A stretch of 64,000 nt of DNA from Gillisia sp. Hel1_33_143 (GCF_900104765.1 NZ_LT629737.1:2790001-2854000), one strand, 5' to 3'; numbered from the stretch's first letter, positions 36,590 through 45,860 are shown. A program made the numbers and translations. The notes: generated by a model not told the origin, from the letters alone.

Positions 36590-37507
36590 ATGATTTACAG
36601 TTTTCTTAAACTTGTGAGATTCCCTAATCTTATCTTAATAATTCTTACTCAGGTTTTTATTAAATATTTTCTATTTGAAAGATTTGGTATTGCAACAACA
36701 TTAACAGATTTTCAATTCTTATTATTATGTCTTTCCACTTTATGTATTGCAGCTGCAGGAAATATAATTAATGATATTTACGATCAGGAAGCAGATTTAA
36801 TTAATAAACCGAATAAGATAATAATTGGAAAAAGCATCTCAGAAAAGTTAGGTTTCAATTTTTATATTGCCTTGACCATCTTAGGTGTGGGGATTGGATT
36901 CTACCTTTCTAATATTATTGAAAGACCAGGTTTCTCTGCGATGTTTATTATTATTTCTGCCCTATTATATCTTTACGCTACGTACCTAAAAAATATTATA
37001 ATTTTAGGTAATATTTTAATTAGCTGCTTAGTAGCTATGGTTATTTTGATAATAGGTTTATATGACCTGATGCCGGCCATCACCCCTCAAAATCAACCCA
37101 CTCAGGCGGTGATGTTCTCTATTATTTTAGATTACGCACTCTTTGCTTTTCTTATTAACTGGTTGAGAGAAATGGTAAAAGACCAACAAGATGTAAATGG
37201 AGATTTTAATACAGGCCGTAACTCTATTCCTATAGCTATTGGAAAAGATCGGGCTAATAAAGTAATTGCTGCAATTGCATTAATCCCCTTTATTCTTATA
37301 ATCTATTATATGTATGAATATCTGTATGATAATATTTATGCCGTTCTATACACCTTACTTTTATTAGTAGGGCCATTACTCTACTTTATTACGAAAATCT
37401 TTTCAGCTAAAACCATCAAAGAATTCTCACATTTAAGTTTCACTCTAAAACTAATCATGCTATTTGGCCTTTTCTCTATAGCGATCTATCAATTCATATT
37501 ATTATAA
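36590..37507 (+). CDS. UbiA-family prenyltransferase, probable (di)geranylgeranylglyceryl phosphate synthase-like
   Basis: 305 residues from ATG 36590; the frame is open from TTG 36572 but that overlaps the SMR gene and lacks support. Eight or nine hydrophobic segments. First Asp-rich motif NIINDIYDQEADLINKPNK (about residues 58-76), second DVNGDFNTGRNSIPIAIGK. The motifs match the UbiA superfamily and look like the GGGP-geranylgeranyltransferase group found in Flavobacteria and archaea; ubiquinone/menaquinone prenyltransferases are the alternative. Confidence 0.82.
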   Translation: MIYSFLKLVRFPNLILIILTQVFIKYFLFERFGIATTLTDFQFLLLCLSTLCIAAAGNIINDIYDQEADLINKPNKIIIGKSISEKLGFNFYIALTILGVGIGFYLSNIIERPGFSAMFIIISALLYLYATYLKNIIILGNILISCLVAMVILIIGLYDLMPAITPQNQPTQAVMFSIILDYALFAFLINWLREMVKDQQDVNGDFNTGRNSIPIAIGKDRANKVIAAIALIPFILIIYYMYEYLYDNIYAVLYTLLLLVGPLLYFITKIFSAKTIKEFSHLSFTLKLIMLFGLFSIAIYQFILL

Positions 37508-37510
37508 ATT

Positions 37511-38101
37511 ATGCTTAAAGATATTTTAAAACGACACCAAGTTATTTTAGCTTCCGGCTCACCAAGAAGACATCAGTTTTTAAAAGAGCTTGATATACCT
37601 TTTACCGTAAAATTAATATCTGTTGAAGAGATCTATCCTCCAGAACTAACATCATTTGAGATCACGAATTTCCTTTCAGAATTAAAAGCAGAAGCATTAC
37701 GAGAAGGCCTTAAATTTAACGATATTCTAATAACTAGTGACACCATTGTTTGGAATGAGGAGAAAGCCCTAGGCAAACCTATAGATGCTTCAGATGCCTT
37801 TACAATGTTAGAATCGCTTTCTGGAAAAACGCATGAGGTTATTACTTCTGTAACCTTTACCACCAAAGAAACTCAACGTACTGTTCATGATATAACCAAG
37901 GTTACTTTTAAAGAATTAAGTGCAGAGGAGATCATCTACTATATAGAGAATTTCGAACCTTTTGATAAGGCCGGAGCTTACGGTATACAGGAATGGATAG
38001 GTCTTATAGGCATTACTAAAGTGGAAGGTAGTTATTTTAATGTGGTAGGAATGCCAACTCACCTTGTATATAAAAATCTTGCGGAGATCTCCCAATTCTG
38101 A
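37511..38101 (+). CDS. maf: Maf-like nucleotide pyrophosphatase
   Basis: 196 residues. N-terminal VILASGSPRRHQFLKEL (signature SxSPRR), then ITSDTIVWNEEKALGKP with the catalytic Asp, and FDKAGAYGIQEWIGL near the C-terminus. Maf proteins hydrolyse non-canonical or UTP/TTP nucleotides and affect septation when overexpressed. It lies 3 bases after the prenyltransferase gene. Confidence 0.92.
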   Translation: MLKDILKRHQVILASGSPRRHQFLKELDIPFTVKLISVEEIYPPELTSFEITNFLSELKAEALREGLKFNDILITSDTIVWNEEKALGKPIDASDAFTMLESLSGKTHEVITSVTFTTKETQRTVHDITKVTFKELSAEEIIYYIENFEPFDKAGAYGIQEWIGLIGITKVEGSYFNVVGMPTHLVYKNLAEISQF

Positions 38102-38131
38102 TTTTTGTAAATTTAGGTAAAACTGCCGATA

Positions 38132-39040
38132 ATGAAATTTTTAAATTTTATACTATTTCTAATAATCTTTACATTTATTAATGCTTGTAATCAAAAGGCA
38201 AATGAGAACGAGAATAGAAATGAGACGAGCGTGGCACCAAATAGAGAGCTCTCTAATGACTTTAAGAAATACTGGTTTTCTGGCGAGGCGGAGATAACTA
38301 CTTATAAGTTAGATCAATTTAGATATAACGAACAGCGCGAAGGCACCGTCTCTCTTATCTACGTAACTGAAGATTTCAATACTGAAGCGCAGGTAAAGAC
38401 CGATAAGAAAAATAATAATTCAGAACCAATACTCAAGCTTAATGCCGTTAAAAAGTTCACTACCGGAATTTATCCGTATTCTATTATGGAAAGTACTTTT
38501 TATCCATTAAATAAAGAGGAGCACGCTTTAAAAGTTACTGCTTCCTCACAAGAATGGTGTGGGCAGATGTATTTACAGTTAAATAATAACAAAAATTTTA
38601 AACTTATAGCTCATAGCTATTTTGAAGATCTTGCAGATACAGCATTAAATTTAAAAAAGATCTGGTTGGAAAATGAAATATGGACTCAGCTAAGAATCGC
38701 TCCCAATAAATTACCAACAGGAGATATAGAGATATTGCCATCTTTTGAATACTTGTTATTAAATCATAAAACCATACATCCATACACTGCACTTGCAGAG
38801 TTTTATCAAAAAGAAGAGCTTTCTGTATATAAGATCTCATATCCAGAATTAGATAGAACCTTAAAGATCTATTATCATAATGAGTTTCCATATAACATAG
38901 AAAAGTGGGAAGAAACCGTTATAATAAATGGTAAAGAATACGTGACATCTGCTATAAAAATGAAAACTATAAAATCTGATTACTTGAACAAAAATTCTAA
39001 TAAAGATTTATCTTTGCGCGACACGCTTAATTTAGATTGA
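38132..39040 (+). CDS. lipoprotein downstream of maf, function unknown
   Basis: 302 residues. The lipoprotein signal MKFLNFILFLIIFTFINAC ends in Cys19. The mature protein has FKKYWFSGEAEITTYKLDQ, YPYSIMESTFYPLNK and SQEWCGQMYLQLNN, a conserved flavobacterial pattern. I recall relatives being labelled 'septum formation inhibitor Maf', which is a carry-over from the neighbouring gene and not supported by sequence. Probably anchored in the periplasm or outer membrane. Its stop overlaps the next start (TGATG). Confidence 0.82.
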   Translation: MKFLNFILFLIIFTFINACNQKANENENRNETSVAPNRELSNDFKKYWFSGEAEITTYKLDQFRYNEQREGTVSLIYVTEDFNTEAQVKTDKKNNNSEPILKLNAVKKFTTGIYPYSIMESTFYPLNKEEHALKVTASSQEWCGQMYLQLNNNKNFKLIAHSYFEDLADTALNLKKIWLENEIWTQLRIAPNKLPTGDIEILPSFEYLLLNHKTIHPYTALAEFYQKEELSVYKISYPELDRTLKIYYHNEFPYNIEKWEETVIINGKEYVTSAIKMKTIKSDYLNKNSNKDLSLRDTLNLD

Positions 39041-39579
39041 TGTACGAACTAGTAACGGTTTATAAAAATGAAATTGGCTATACTATTGCCATCTTCGTGC
39101 TATTGATAATTTTTCAATTTCTCTTAAAGCAAGCAGCTCATAGAGTTGGAAAGAGAAGTGAGATAAATATTACACGTACCAGATTAATGTTCAAATACAT
39201 TAATATTTTGGTGATCTTAATTGCATTCTTCTTATTATCTATAGCATGGGGAATGGGTATGCAACAGATCTCTTTAATTTTCTCGTCTGTATTTGCTGTT
39301 ATTGGTGTTGCCTTGTTCGCCATCTGGTCTATACTAAGCAACATTACGTCTGGAGTTATTCTATTCTTCTCTTTCCCTTATAAAATTGGTGATAAGATCA
39401 GAATTCATGATAAAGATATTCCAATAGAAGCAGTAATTGAAGATATTAAAGCATTTCATCTGCATTTAAGAACAGATGAAGGTGAGCTTACCACCTATCC
39501 AAATAATTTGATCTTACAAAAGGCAGTAACACTTATTCAGAAAGATGTTTACTTAGATGAGGGTAAAGATTCACTCTAG
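39040..39579 (+). CDS. small MscS-type mechanosensitive channel protein
   Basis: 179 residues from ATG 39040, which overlaps the previous stop codon. Three hydrophobic segments; the last reads like the MscS pore helix and continues into the beta domain: SVFAVIGVALFAIWSILSN then FSFPYKIGDKIRIHD. The C-terminal alpha/beta vestibule of full-size MscS is missing, so it is a minimal MscS-like protein, as is common in this phylum. Last gene of the 34996-39579 operon. Confidence 0.85.
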   Translation: MYELVTVYKNEIGYTIAIFVLLIIFQFLLKQAAHRVGKRSEINITRTRLMFKYINILVILIAFFLLSIAWGMGMQQISLIFSSVFAVIGVALFAIWSILSNITSGVILFFSFPYKIGDKIRIHDKDIPIEAVIEDIKAFHLHLRTDEGELTTYPNNLILQKAVTLIQKDVYLDEGKDSL

Positions 39580-39618
39580 GAAACGCTAAATCTTATGGAC
39601 TGGCAGTTATAAAGTTTA

Positions 39619-39626
39619 TATATTTG
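39619..39626 (+). promoter_or_regulatory. -7 box for the deacetylase-symporter operon
   Basis: TATATTTG, consensus TAnnTTTG, 27 bases before the ATG at 39653 and 40 bases after the MscS-like stop. Confidence 0.5.
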
Positions 39627-39652
39627 AAGGACTTGAAAAACAACGCTTTCAA

Positions 39653-42142
39653 ATGAAAAAAATTTTTGCGCTTTTAATCTGCCTCTCCTTCACTAGTTTA
39701 CATGCTCAAACTCCCCAGAAATTAAACGCTGCAGAGATACATGAGTCTATTAAAAAACTAAATTTTCTCGGAAGCGTGCTTTATATAGCTGCCCATCCCG
39801 ATGATGAAAATACAAGATTAATATCCTATCTCTCCAACAAAATACATGCAAGAACAGGGTATTTGTCATTAACTAGAGGAGACGGAGGGCAGAACCTTAT
39901 AGGTCCCGAAATTAGAGAGCTTCTTGGGGTTATTCGAACACAGGAATTGTTGGCGGCAAGAAGAATAGACGGAGGAAATCAATTCTTTACACGAGCTATT
40001 GATTTTGGATATACCAAGACTCCAGATGAAACTTTGAATATTTGGAATAAGGATCAGGTGTTAAGCGATGTGGTTTGGACTATAAGAAACTTTAAGCCAG
40101 ATGTAATTATAAATAGGTTTAATCATAGAACTTCCGGGGATACTCATGGGCAGCATACCGCTTCTGCCCTACTTAGTGTTGAGGCTTTTGATCTGGCAGG
40201 CGATAAAACAGCTTTTCAAGATCAATTAGCGCTAGCACAAACACATTATCCAAAAAGATTATTTTTTAATACCTCTCCGTGGTTCTATGGCAGTGACAAA
40301 GCGTTTGAAAAAGCAGATAAATCTAATTTCCTGAAGTTTGAAACCGGCGTTTATTTTCCCTCTCAGGGATTATCAAATCCTGAAATTGCAGCTCTAAGTA
40401 GAAGTTCCCATAGATCTCAAGGATTTGGTAGTGCGGGTTCAAGAGGAAGTCAGTTAGAATATATAGAACTAATAGCCGGAGAAATGCCAAAAGACACCTC
40501 AAATCTTTTTGATGGAATTGATACGTCCTGGAATAGAATTGAAGGAGGAAAAGAAATAGGTGAAATTCTTACGAACGTCCAGGCAAATTATAATTTTAAA
40601 GATCCATCTGCAAGCTTACCAGAACTGGCAAAAGCATACTCATTACTAGATCGATTAGATAATGGTTATTGGAAACAGGTAAAAATTAAAGAGATCAAGG
40701 AAATAATTGCAGCCTGTGCAGGATTATATTTAGATGCAAAAGTCTCGAGTGCTAACGCTTCTCCGGGTGAAGATATAGAAGTAAGTCTAGAGGCTATTAA
40801 TAGAAGTAATTCTAGTTTAAGACTGGTATCTGTTAATCTAAGTACTGCTAAATCTAGTAGTAAGCCAGGAATTGATCTTACTAATAATATTGGCTGGTCT
40901 AGAAAGTTAAATCTAAGGATTCCTGAAAATGCAGAATATACAACTCCATATTGGTTAAGATCGCAATCTGGTATTGGAATGTATAATGTAAAAGACCAAA
41001 ACCTAATAGGTTTACCGGAAACACCAAGAGACTTAAATGTTGAATTTAAAATCCTGGTAGAAGGGACAGAGATCCCTTTCACTAAAAATATTCTTTATGA
41101 ATATACAGATGATGTTAAGGGTGAAATAATTCAGCCATTTGAAATCGTTCCTGCAGTATCTGTAAAATTTAATGAGAAAGTGATGATCTTTCCAGATGAA
41201 GCTTCCAAAAAAATAAGTGTAGTTCTTACTTCTCAAAAAGAAAAAGCTGCTGGTACGCTCAAACTCCAAGTACCAGATACATGGAAACTTACACCTGAGG
41301 TTGCAGACTTTGAAATTGAAGGTAAAGGGGCCTCCAAAACTTTTCAATTTAATATAACACCTCCTAATGGCGCAAGTGAGTCTGAAATTATTCCAATAGT
41401 AACTATAGGAAATAAAAAATATTCTGACGAGGTAGTTACTATAGATTATGATCATATCCCATTTCAATCTTTAATAGTACCTGCTAAAACCAAATTGGTA
41501 AAGCTGAACATTAAAAAGAAAGGGGACCAGATTGGATATATTGCCGGTGCCGGAGATGTAGTGCCAGAAAGTTTAGAACAAATTGGATATAAAGTTACCT
41601 TACTAGACGTTGATACTATTACCGCTAAAAATCTCGCAAAATATGATGCTTTAGTTATTGGAATTAGAGCCTACAATATTGTTGAAACTTTGAAATTCAA
41701 ACAAGCAGAGCTTTTAAAATATGCATTCAACGGTGGAACATTAATAGTTCAATACAACAACAATCGCGGTATTTTAACCAACAAGCTTGCTCCATACAAA
41801 CTAGAACTATCTAGAGATAGAGTTACAGAAGAAGATGCCGAGGTAAGTTTTTTAGAACCTGAAGCCTCCATTTTGAATACTCCAAATAAGATCACAGCTG
41901 CAGATTTTAATAATTGGGTGCAAGAACGGGGTTTATATTTTCCAGATTCTTGGGGCAAAGAATTTACACCTGTTCTTTCTATGCATGATACTAATGAGGA
42001 ACCTATGAAAGGAAGCTTATTAATTTCTGAATATGGAAAAGGATATTTCATCTATACCGGATTAAGCTTTTTTAGACAATTTCCGGAAGGTGTGCCTGGA
42101 GCTTACCGCTTATTTGCTAATTTGGTTTCAATAGGAAAGTAA
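39653..42142 (+). CDS. PIG-L/LmbE family deacetylase, large secreted form
   Basis: 829 residues. The signal peptide ends near LHAQ (residue 19). The N-terminal PIG-L domain has the zinc motif YIAAHPDDENTRLI (H48, D50, D51) and a second ligand region SGDTHGQHTAS. After about residue 330 come beta-rich domains, and the last 220 residues contain IGYIAGAGDVVPESLEQIGY and GGTLIVQYNNNRG, which look like a ThuA/GATase-like fold. It would deacetylate an N-acetylated sugar in the periplasm. The next gene starts on the very next base after its stop. Confidence 0.88.
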   Translation: MKKIFALLICLSFTSLHAQTPQKLNAAEIHESIKKLNFLGSVLYIAAHPDDENTRLISYLSNKIHARTGYLSLTRGDGGQNLIGPEIRELLGVIRTQELLAARRIDGGNQFFTRAIDFGYTKTPDETLNIWNKDQVLSDVVWTIRNFKPDVIINRFNHRTSGDTHGQHTASALLSVEAFDLAGDKTAFQDQLALAQTHYPKRLFFNTSPWFYGSDKAFEKADKSNFLKFETGVYFPSQGLSNPEIAALSRSSHRSQGFGSAGSRGSQLEYIELIAGEMPKDTSNLFDGIDTSWNRIEGGKEIGEILTNVQANYNFKDPSASLPELAKAYSLLDRLDNGYWKQVKIKEIKEIIAACAGLYLDAKVSSANASPGEDIEVSLEAINRSNSSLRLVSVNLSTAKSSSKPGIDLTNNIGWSRKLNLRIPENAEYTTPYWLRSQSGIGMYNVKDQNLIGLPETPRDLNVEFKILVEGTEIPFTKNILYEYTDDVKGEIIQPFEIVPAVSVKFNEKVMIFPDEASKKISVVLTSQKEKAAGTLKLQVPDTWKLTPEVADFEIEGKGASKTFQFNITPPNGASESEIIPIVTIGNKKYSDEVVTIDYDHIPFQSLIVPAKTKLVKLNIKKKGDQIGYIAGAGDVVPESLEQIGYKVTLLDVDTITAKNLAKYDALVIGIRAYNIVETLKFKQAELLKYAFNGGTLIVQYNNNRGILTNKLAPYKLELSRDRVTEEDAEVSFLEPEASILNTPNKITAADFNNWVQERGLYFPDSWGKEFTPVLSMHDTNEEPMKGSLLISEYGKGYFIYTGLSFFRQFPEGVPGAYRLFANLVSIGK

Positions 42143-42250
42143 ATGCAAAAACCTGAAAAATATATCTGGAAAAAAAGTTACACTTGGATGTTAGTTACCA
42201 ACATGACGTACATTATTATGTTTTATGTAATAATGAAATCATTTTCTTAA
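42143..42250 (+). CDS. 35-residue membrane peptide, probable symporter partner
   Basis: A very short frame starting at the base after the deacetylase stop and ending 1 base before the symporter start. It begins MQKPEKYIWKKSYTWMLVTN and continues into one hydrophobic segment (about residues 16-32, VTNMTYIIMFYVIM), ending KSFS. The positive N-terminus and single membrane helix suggest an inner-membrane peptide. I recall similar tiny proteins directly upstream of sodium:solute symporters in flavobacteria. A small subunit or assembly factor for the symporter is my inference, in analogy with small subunits of other transporters. Confidence 0.65.
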   Translation: MQKPEKYIWKKSYTWMLVTNMTYIIMFYVIMKSFS

Positions 42251-42251
42251 A

Positions 42252-43961
42252 ATGCAATTATTAGACTGGGTAGTACTTATTGGAACATTAACATTTATTG
42301 TAGCCTTTGGGGTTTATAAAACTCGAAATAGCAAAAATGTAAAAGACTATATAAAAGGAGGTGGAGATGCACAATGGTGGACCATTGGTCTTTCTGTTAT
42401 GGCAACACAGGCTAGTGCTATTACCTTTCTCTCTACACCTGGGCAGGCATATCACGATGGAATGGGCTTTGTTCAATTCTACTTTGGATTACCAATTGCC
42501 ATGGTGATTATTTGTATGGTATTTATTCCTATATATCATAAACTGCAGGTTTATACGGCTTACGAATATTTAGAGACCAGATTCGATCTTAAAACTAGAA
42601 CCTTAACAGCACTACTATTTCTTACACAGCGTGGTCTTTCTGCGGGAATTACCATTTTTGCTCCTGCCATAATCCTATCTGCTGTATTAGGGTGGAATCT
42701 TACCACACTAACTATTTTAATAGGAGTTTTAGTAATTGTTTATACAGTTAGCGGCGGAACCAAGGCTGTAAATGTCACCCAAAAACAACAAATGGCTGTG
42801 ATCTTTGGCGGAATGTTCGCTGCATTTTTTCTAATTATAAGCTACTTACCAGAAAACATAAATTTTAGCAATGCCTTACAAATTGCCGGTGCAAATGGAA
42901 AAATGAATGTGTTGGATTTCTCGTTCGATCTTAGCAATAGATACACCTTTTGGAGCGGAATTATTGGTGGAACATTTTTAGCTTTATCCTATTTTGGAAC
43001 AGATCAAAGTCAGGTGCAAAGATATCTTACCGGTCGCTCTGTAAAAGAAATGCAACTTGGCTTATTATTTAATGGTTTATTAAAAGTGCCCATGCAATTC
43101 TTTATACTTCTAGTGGGAGTTATGGTATTTGTATTTTATCAATTTAATCAGGCGCCGCTTAATTTTAATCCAGCTGCAGAAAGAGCAGTACTAAATTCTG
43201 AATACGCTTCAGAATATCAAAGTTTAATGGATAGAAATGAGCAGCTTCAAAATGAAAAGCATAATGTTGCCATTCAATATGGAGAAAGTCTAAAGTCTCC
43301 TTCTTCAGAAGAAACCACAATTTATAAAGATAAAATGATGCAGCTTGATGTTGCTGAAAATGATACGCGAGAAAAAGCCAAAAAAATTATTGCTGCTACC
43401 AAACAAGATGTAGAAACCAACGATAAAGATTATGTCTTTATCCATTTCATTTTAAACAACTTACCTCGAGGATTGATCGGTTTGTTGCTTGCTGTAATCC
43501 TATCTGCCGCAATGTCTTCTACGGCATCAGAATTAAATGCACTTGCCTCTACCACAACTATAGACATTTACAAGAGAAATCTTAAGTCTGAAATTTCAGA
43601 AGAGAAATTAGTAAAAGCCTCAAAATACTTCACTTTGGGATGGGGGATCATCGCGATTATATTTGCAAGTTTTGCCAATTTATTTGATAATCTAATTCAG
43701 CTTGTAAATATTATAGGATCCATTTTCTACGGAAATGTATTAGGAATATTTCTTTTAGCTTTTTTTATAAAATATGTGAACAGCAATGCCGTTTTTATTG
43801 CGGCAATTATCACTCAGATCATAGTGATCTTTGCCTATGTTTTTGATACTATGGAGTATTTATGGCTTAATTTATTGGGCTGCGGATTGGTTATTTTAAT
43901 AGCTATTATACTTCAAACAATTATATATTCACCAAACAAGAAATTGATCGATGACAACTAA
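42252..43961 (+). CDS. sodium:solute symporter (SSS family)
   Basis: 569 residues with about 13-14 hydrophobic segments. Family features: YIKGGGDAQWWTIGLSVMAT at the first helices, YTAYEYLETRFDLKTR and AAMSSTASELNALAS. A charged hydrophilic insert of about 80 residues (roughly 310-390, NEQLQNEKHNVAIQYG within) interrupts the membrane core between helices. It would take up a sugar or amino-sugar derivative with sodium, inferred from the deacetylase upstream and the oxidoreductase downstream. It overlaps the next gene by 11 bases. Confidence 0.9.
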   Translation: MQLLDWVVLIGTLTFIVAFGVYKTRNSKNVKDYIKGGGDAQWWTIGLSVMATQASAITFLSTPGQAYHDGMGFVQFYFGLPIAMVIICMVFIPIYHKLQVYTAYEYLETRFDLKTRTLTALLFLTQRGLSAGITIFAPAIILSAVLGWNLTTLTILIGVLVIVYTVSGGTKAVNVTQKQQMAVIFGGMFAAFFLIISYLPENINFSNALQIAGANGKMNVLDFSFDLSNRYTFWSGIIGGTFLALSYFGTDQSQVQRYLTGRSVKEMQLGLLFNGLLKVPMQFFILLVGVMVFVFYQFNQAPLNFNPAAERAVLNSEYASEYQSLMDRNEQLQNEKHNVAIQYGESLKSPSSEETTIYKDKMMQLDVAENDTREKAKKIIAATKQDVETNDKDYVFIHFILNNLPRGLIGLLLAVILSAAMSSTASELNALASTTTIDIYKRNLKSEISEEKLVKASKYFTLGWGIIAIIFASFANLFDNLIQLVNIIGSIFYGNVLGIFLLAFFIKYVNSNAVFIAAIITQIIVIFAYVFDTMEYLWLNLLGCGLVILIAIILQTIIYSPNKKLIDDN

Positions 43962-44922
43962 AAGTTATAAATGGGGAATTATTGGTCTTGGTAAGATCGC
44001 ACATAAATTTGCAGAAGATCTTCAAAGAGTTGAAGGAGCAGAATTATATGCCGTAGCCAGTAGATCTAGTGAAAAAGCAGAAGAATTTGCAGAGAAATTT
44101 GAAGCAGCTAAATTTTATAATTCTTATGAAGCCTTGGCGCAAGATCCCGATGTAGATATAATTTATATAGCTACCCCACATGTTTTTCATCATGCTAATA
44201 CTATGATGTGTATTCAAAATAAAAAAGCGGTTCTGTGTGAAAAACCAATGGGAATTAATGAACATCAGGTTCAGGAAATGATAGCTGCCGCCAGAACCGA
44301 AAATGTGTTTTTAATGGAAGCTTTATGGACACATTTTTTACCTCATTTTGAATATATTTTAGATCTTGTACAAACCAAAAAATTTGGAAAACTAAAAGAA
44401 CTCACTGCAGATTTTGGATTTGAAGCTCCCTTTAATTCTGAAAAAAGAATATTCAATAAAGAACTTGGTGGAGGTAGTCTTTTAGATGTTGGGATTTACC
44501 CTGTTTTTGCTGCTATGACGTTATTAGGAGAGCCGGATGCAATAAGTGCTACCGGAACGATAGGAAAAACAGGAGTAGATGAAGACTGTACCATCAATTT
44601 CAGCTATAAAAATGCTAAGGCAGAGTTAAGCAGTGCTATTAATAAAACTACTAATACAGAAGCAAAATTAATTTTTGAAGATGCAGAAGTGCTTATTAGA
44701 AGTAGATTTCATGAGCCTACTTCCCTATTTATAAAATCTAATGGGAAAGAAGAAACCAGAGGTTTTGATGTAGAATCTATAGGCTATAATTTTGAAGCTG
44801 CGCATATTCAAAAGATGCTATCAGAAAATAGAGTTGAAAGTACCGTTATGACACACAAAAAAAGTCTGTTACTAATTTCTTTATTAGATAAAATCAGAAA
44901 ACAGATAGCACTAGAATATTAA
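43951..44922 (+). CDS. Gfo/Idh/MocA family oxidoreductase
   Basis: 323 residues. The Rossmann N-terminus WGIIGLGKIAHKFAEDL is followed by VDIIYIATPHVFHH and the catalytic-lysine motif CEKPMG; the C-terminal domain has GGGSLLDVGIYPVFAA. These NAD(P) enzymes oxidise or reduce sugars, inositols or dihydrodiols. Being last in an operon with a PIG-L deacetylase and a symporter fits catabolism of a modified sugar. A 22-bp hairpin terminator follows. Confidence 0.9.
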   Translation: MTTKSYKWGIIGLGKIAHKFAEDLQRVEGAELYAVASRSSEKAEEFAEKFEAAKFYNSYEALAQDPDVDIIYIATPHVFHHANTMMCIQNKKAVLCEKPMGINEHQVQEMIAAARTENVFLMEALWTHFLPHFEYILDLVQTKKFGKLKELTADFGFEAPFNSEKRIFNKELGGGSLLDVGIYPVFAAMTLLGEPDAISATGTIGKTGVDEDCTINFSYKNAKAELSSAINKTTNTEAKLIFEDAEVLIRSRFHEPTSLFIKSNGKEETRGFDVESIGYNFEAAHIQKMLSENRVESTVMTHKKSLLLISLLDKIRKQIALEY

Positions 44923-44976
44923 ATAGAAAAGCCTCAATAATACATCTTAATTATTATTATTGAGGCTTTTCTATTT
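44921..44976. terminator. 22-bp hairpin terminator, bidirectional
   Basis: Arms 44921-44942 and 44955-44976 with core AGAAAAGCCTCAATAATA/TATTATTGAGGCTTTTCT and a 12-base loop. It lies between convergent genes; the arm begins at the end of the oxidoreductase stop codon. Confidence 0.85.
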
Positions 44977-44989
44977 AAATGTGGGCTTA

Positions 44990-45832
44990 TTATTTAGCTC
45001 CCCATTTTTTCAAAGAATCCTGATTCATTTTTACGTAGTCTTTATTATTAGCTTTTTGTGCTAGATCTAATGATTTATTAGCACTAGAAATAGCTTCTTT
45101 TTTCATTCCTAATTCTGCTTCTATTAAAGAACGTCTTCTCCACATCCAATAAGCATCATTATTCCCTTCTGTAGCTTTTAATACCCATTCATGTGCTTGC
45201 TTAAGATCTTTCCCAGATTCATGATAATAACTAGCCGCTGCAAAATAATCCTCTTTTGTAGGACCGCTCATAACTTTTTCTATACTGGCCATCGTATTCT
45301 GTTCTGTAGGTACATTAATAGTAAGAGATGCAGCAGTATTCTCCCACACAAAATCCAAAACCATAGAATTGGTTAGTATATCATTGGGAATGATCGTAAA
45401 AGTTTCCATTTTAAAAGGAAGCTCGCTAACTTTAGCTTCAGCCTTAAGAGCTACTTTAGATTCTTCCCATTTCTCTGGAGTACCCCAATTTTTAGAATCT
45501 TTATAAAAGATAACTTGCCAGGAATCTTTATTTGGTATTGTATAAATTGCATATGTTCCTTTTTCCAAGCTTTTTCCTTCTATAGTCACATCATCACTAA
45601 AACTAATGATGGTGTTAGAGTTTGCACCGGTACGCCATATTTCACCAAATGGAACAAGGTCACCAAAAATGGTTCTGCCTTTCATATTAGGTCTTGAGTA
45701 TTCAATTTTCACATCGGTTAACCCAACAGTTTGCTCTATCTTCCCAAACGCACTTGGCTGCGGAGATTTAATTTGAGCGTAAGATGGTAACGCTAATAAA
45801 GCGGTAAATAATACGAGTATTGATTTTTTCAT
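44990..45832 (-). CDS. secreted DUF2911-type protein with helical C-terminal repeats
   Basis: 280 residues. Signal peptide to about residue 19 (ALLALPSYAQ). The DUF2911 domain has SPQPSAFGKIEQTVGLTDV, YSRPNMKGRTIFGDLVP and GEIWRTGANSNT, with KGTYAIYTIPNKDSW further on. The C-terminal 90 residues are helical and TPR-like (KQAHEWVLKATEGNNDAYWM). Function unknown; probably periplasmic. Monocistronic. Confidence 0.88.
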   Translation of the reverse strand: MKKSILVLFTALLALPSYAQIKSPQPSAFGKIEQTVGLTDVKIEYSRPNMKGRTIFGDLVPFGEIWRTGANSNTIISFSDDVTIEGKSLEKGTYAIYTIPNKDSWQVIFYKDSKNWGTPEKWEESKVALKAEAKVSELPFKMETFTIIPNDILTNSMVLDFVWENTAASLTINVPTEQNTMASIEKVMSGPTKEDYFAAASYYHESGKDLKQAHEWVLKATEGNNDAYWMWRRRSLIEAELGMKKEAISSANKSLDLAQKANNKDYVKMNQDSLKKWGAK

Positions 45833-45852
45833 AATTTCAGATTTAATTCATT

Positions 45853-45860
45853 CAAATATA
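45853..45860 (-). promoter_or_regulatory. -7 box for the DUF2911 gene
   Basis: The minus strand reads TATATTTG, 20 bases before the start codon at 45832. Confidence 0.5.

Noticed and set aside
38132-39040. Calling the lipoprotein gene a Maf septum inhibitor
   Set aside because: It has no Maf motif (SxSPRR); the name belongs to the gene just upstream.
41033-41467. 144-codon minus-strand frame inside the PIG-L deacetylase gene
   Set aside because: Aromatic-rich nonsense-like translation opposite a gene with clear motifs.
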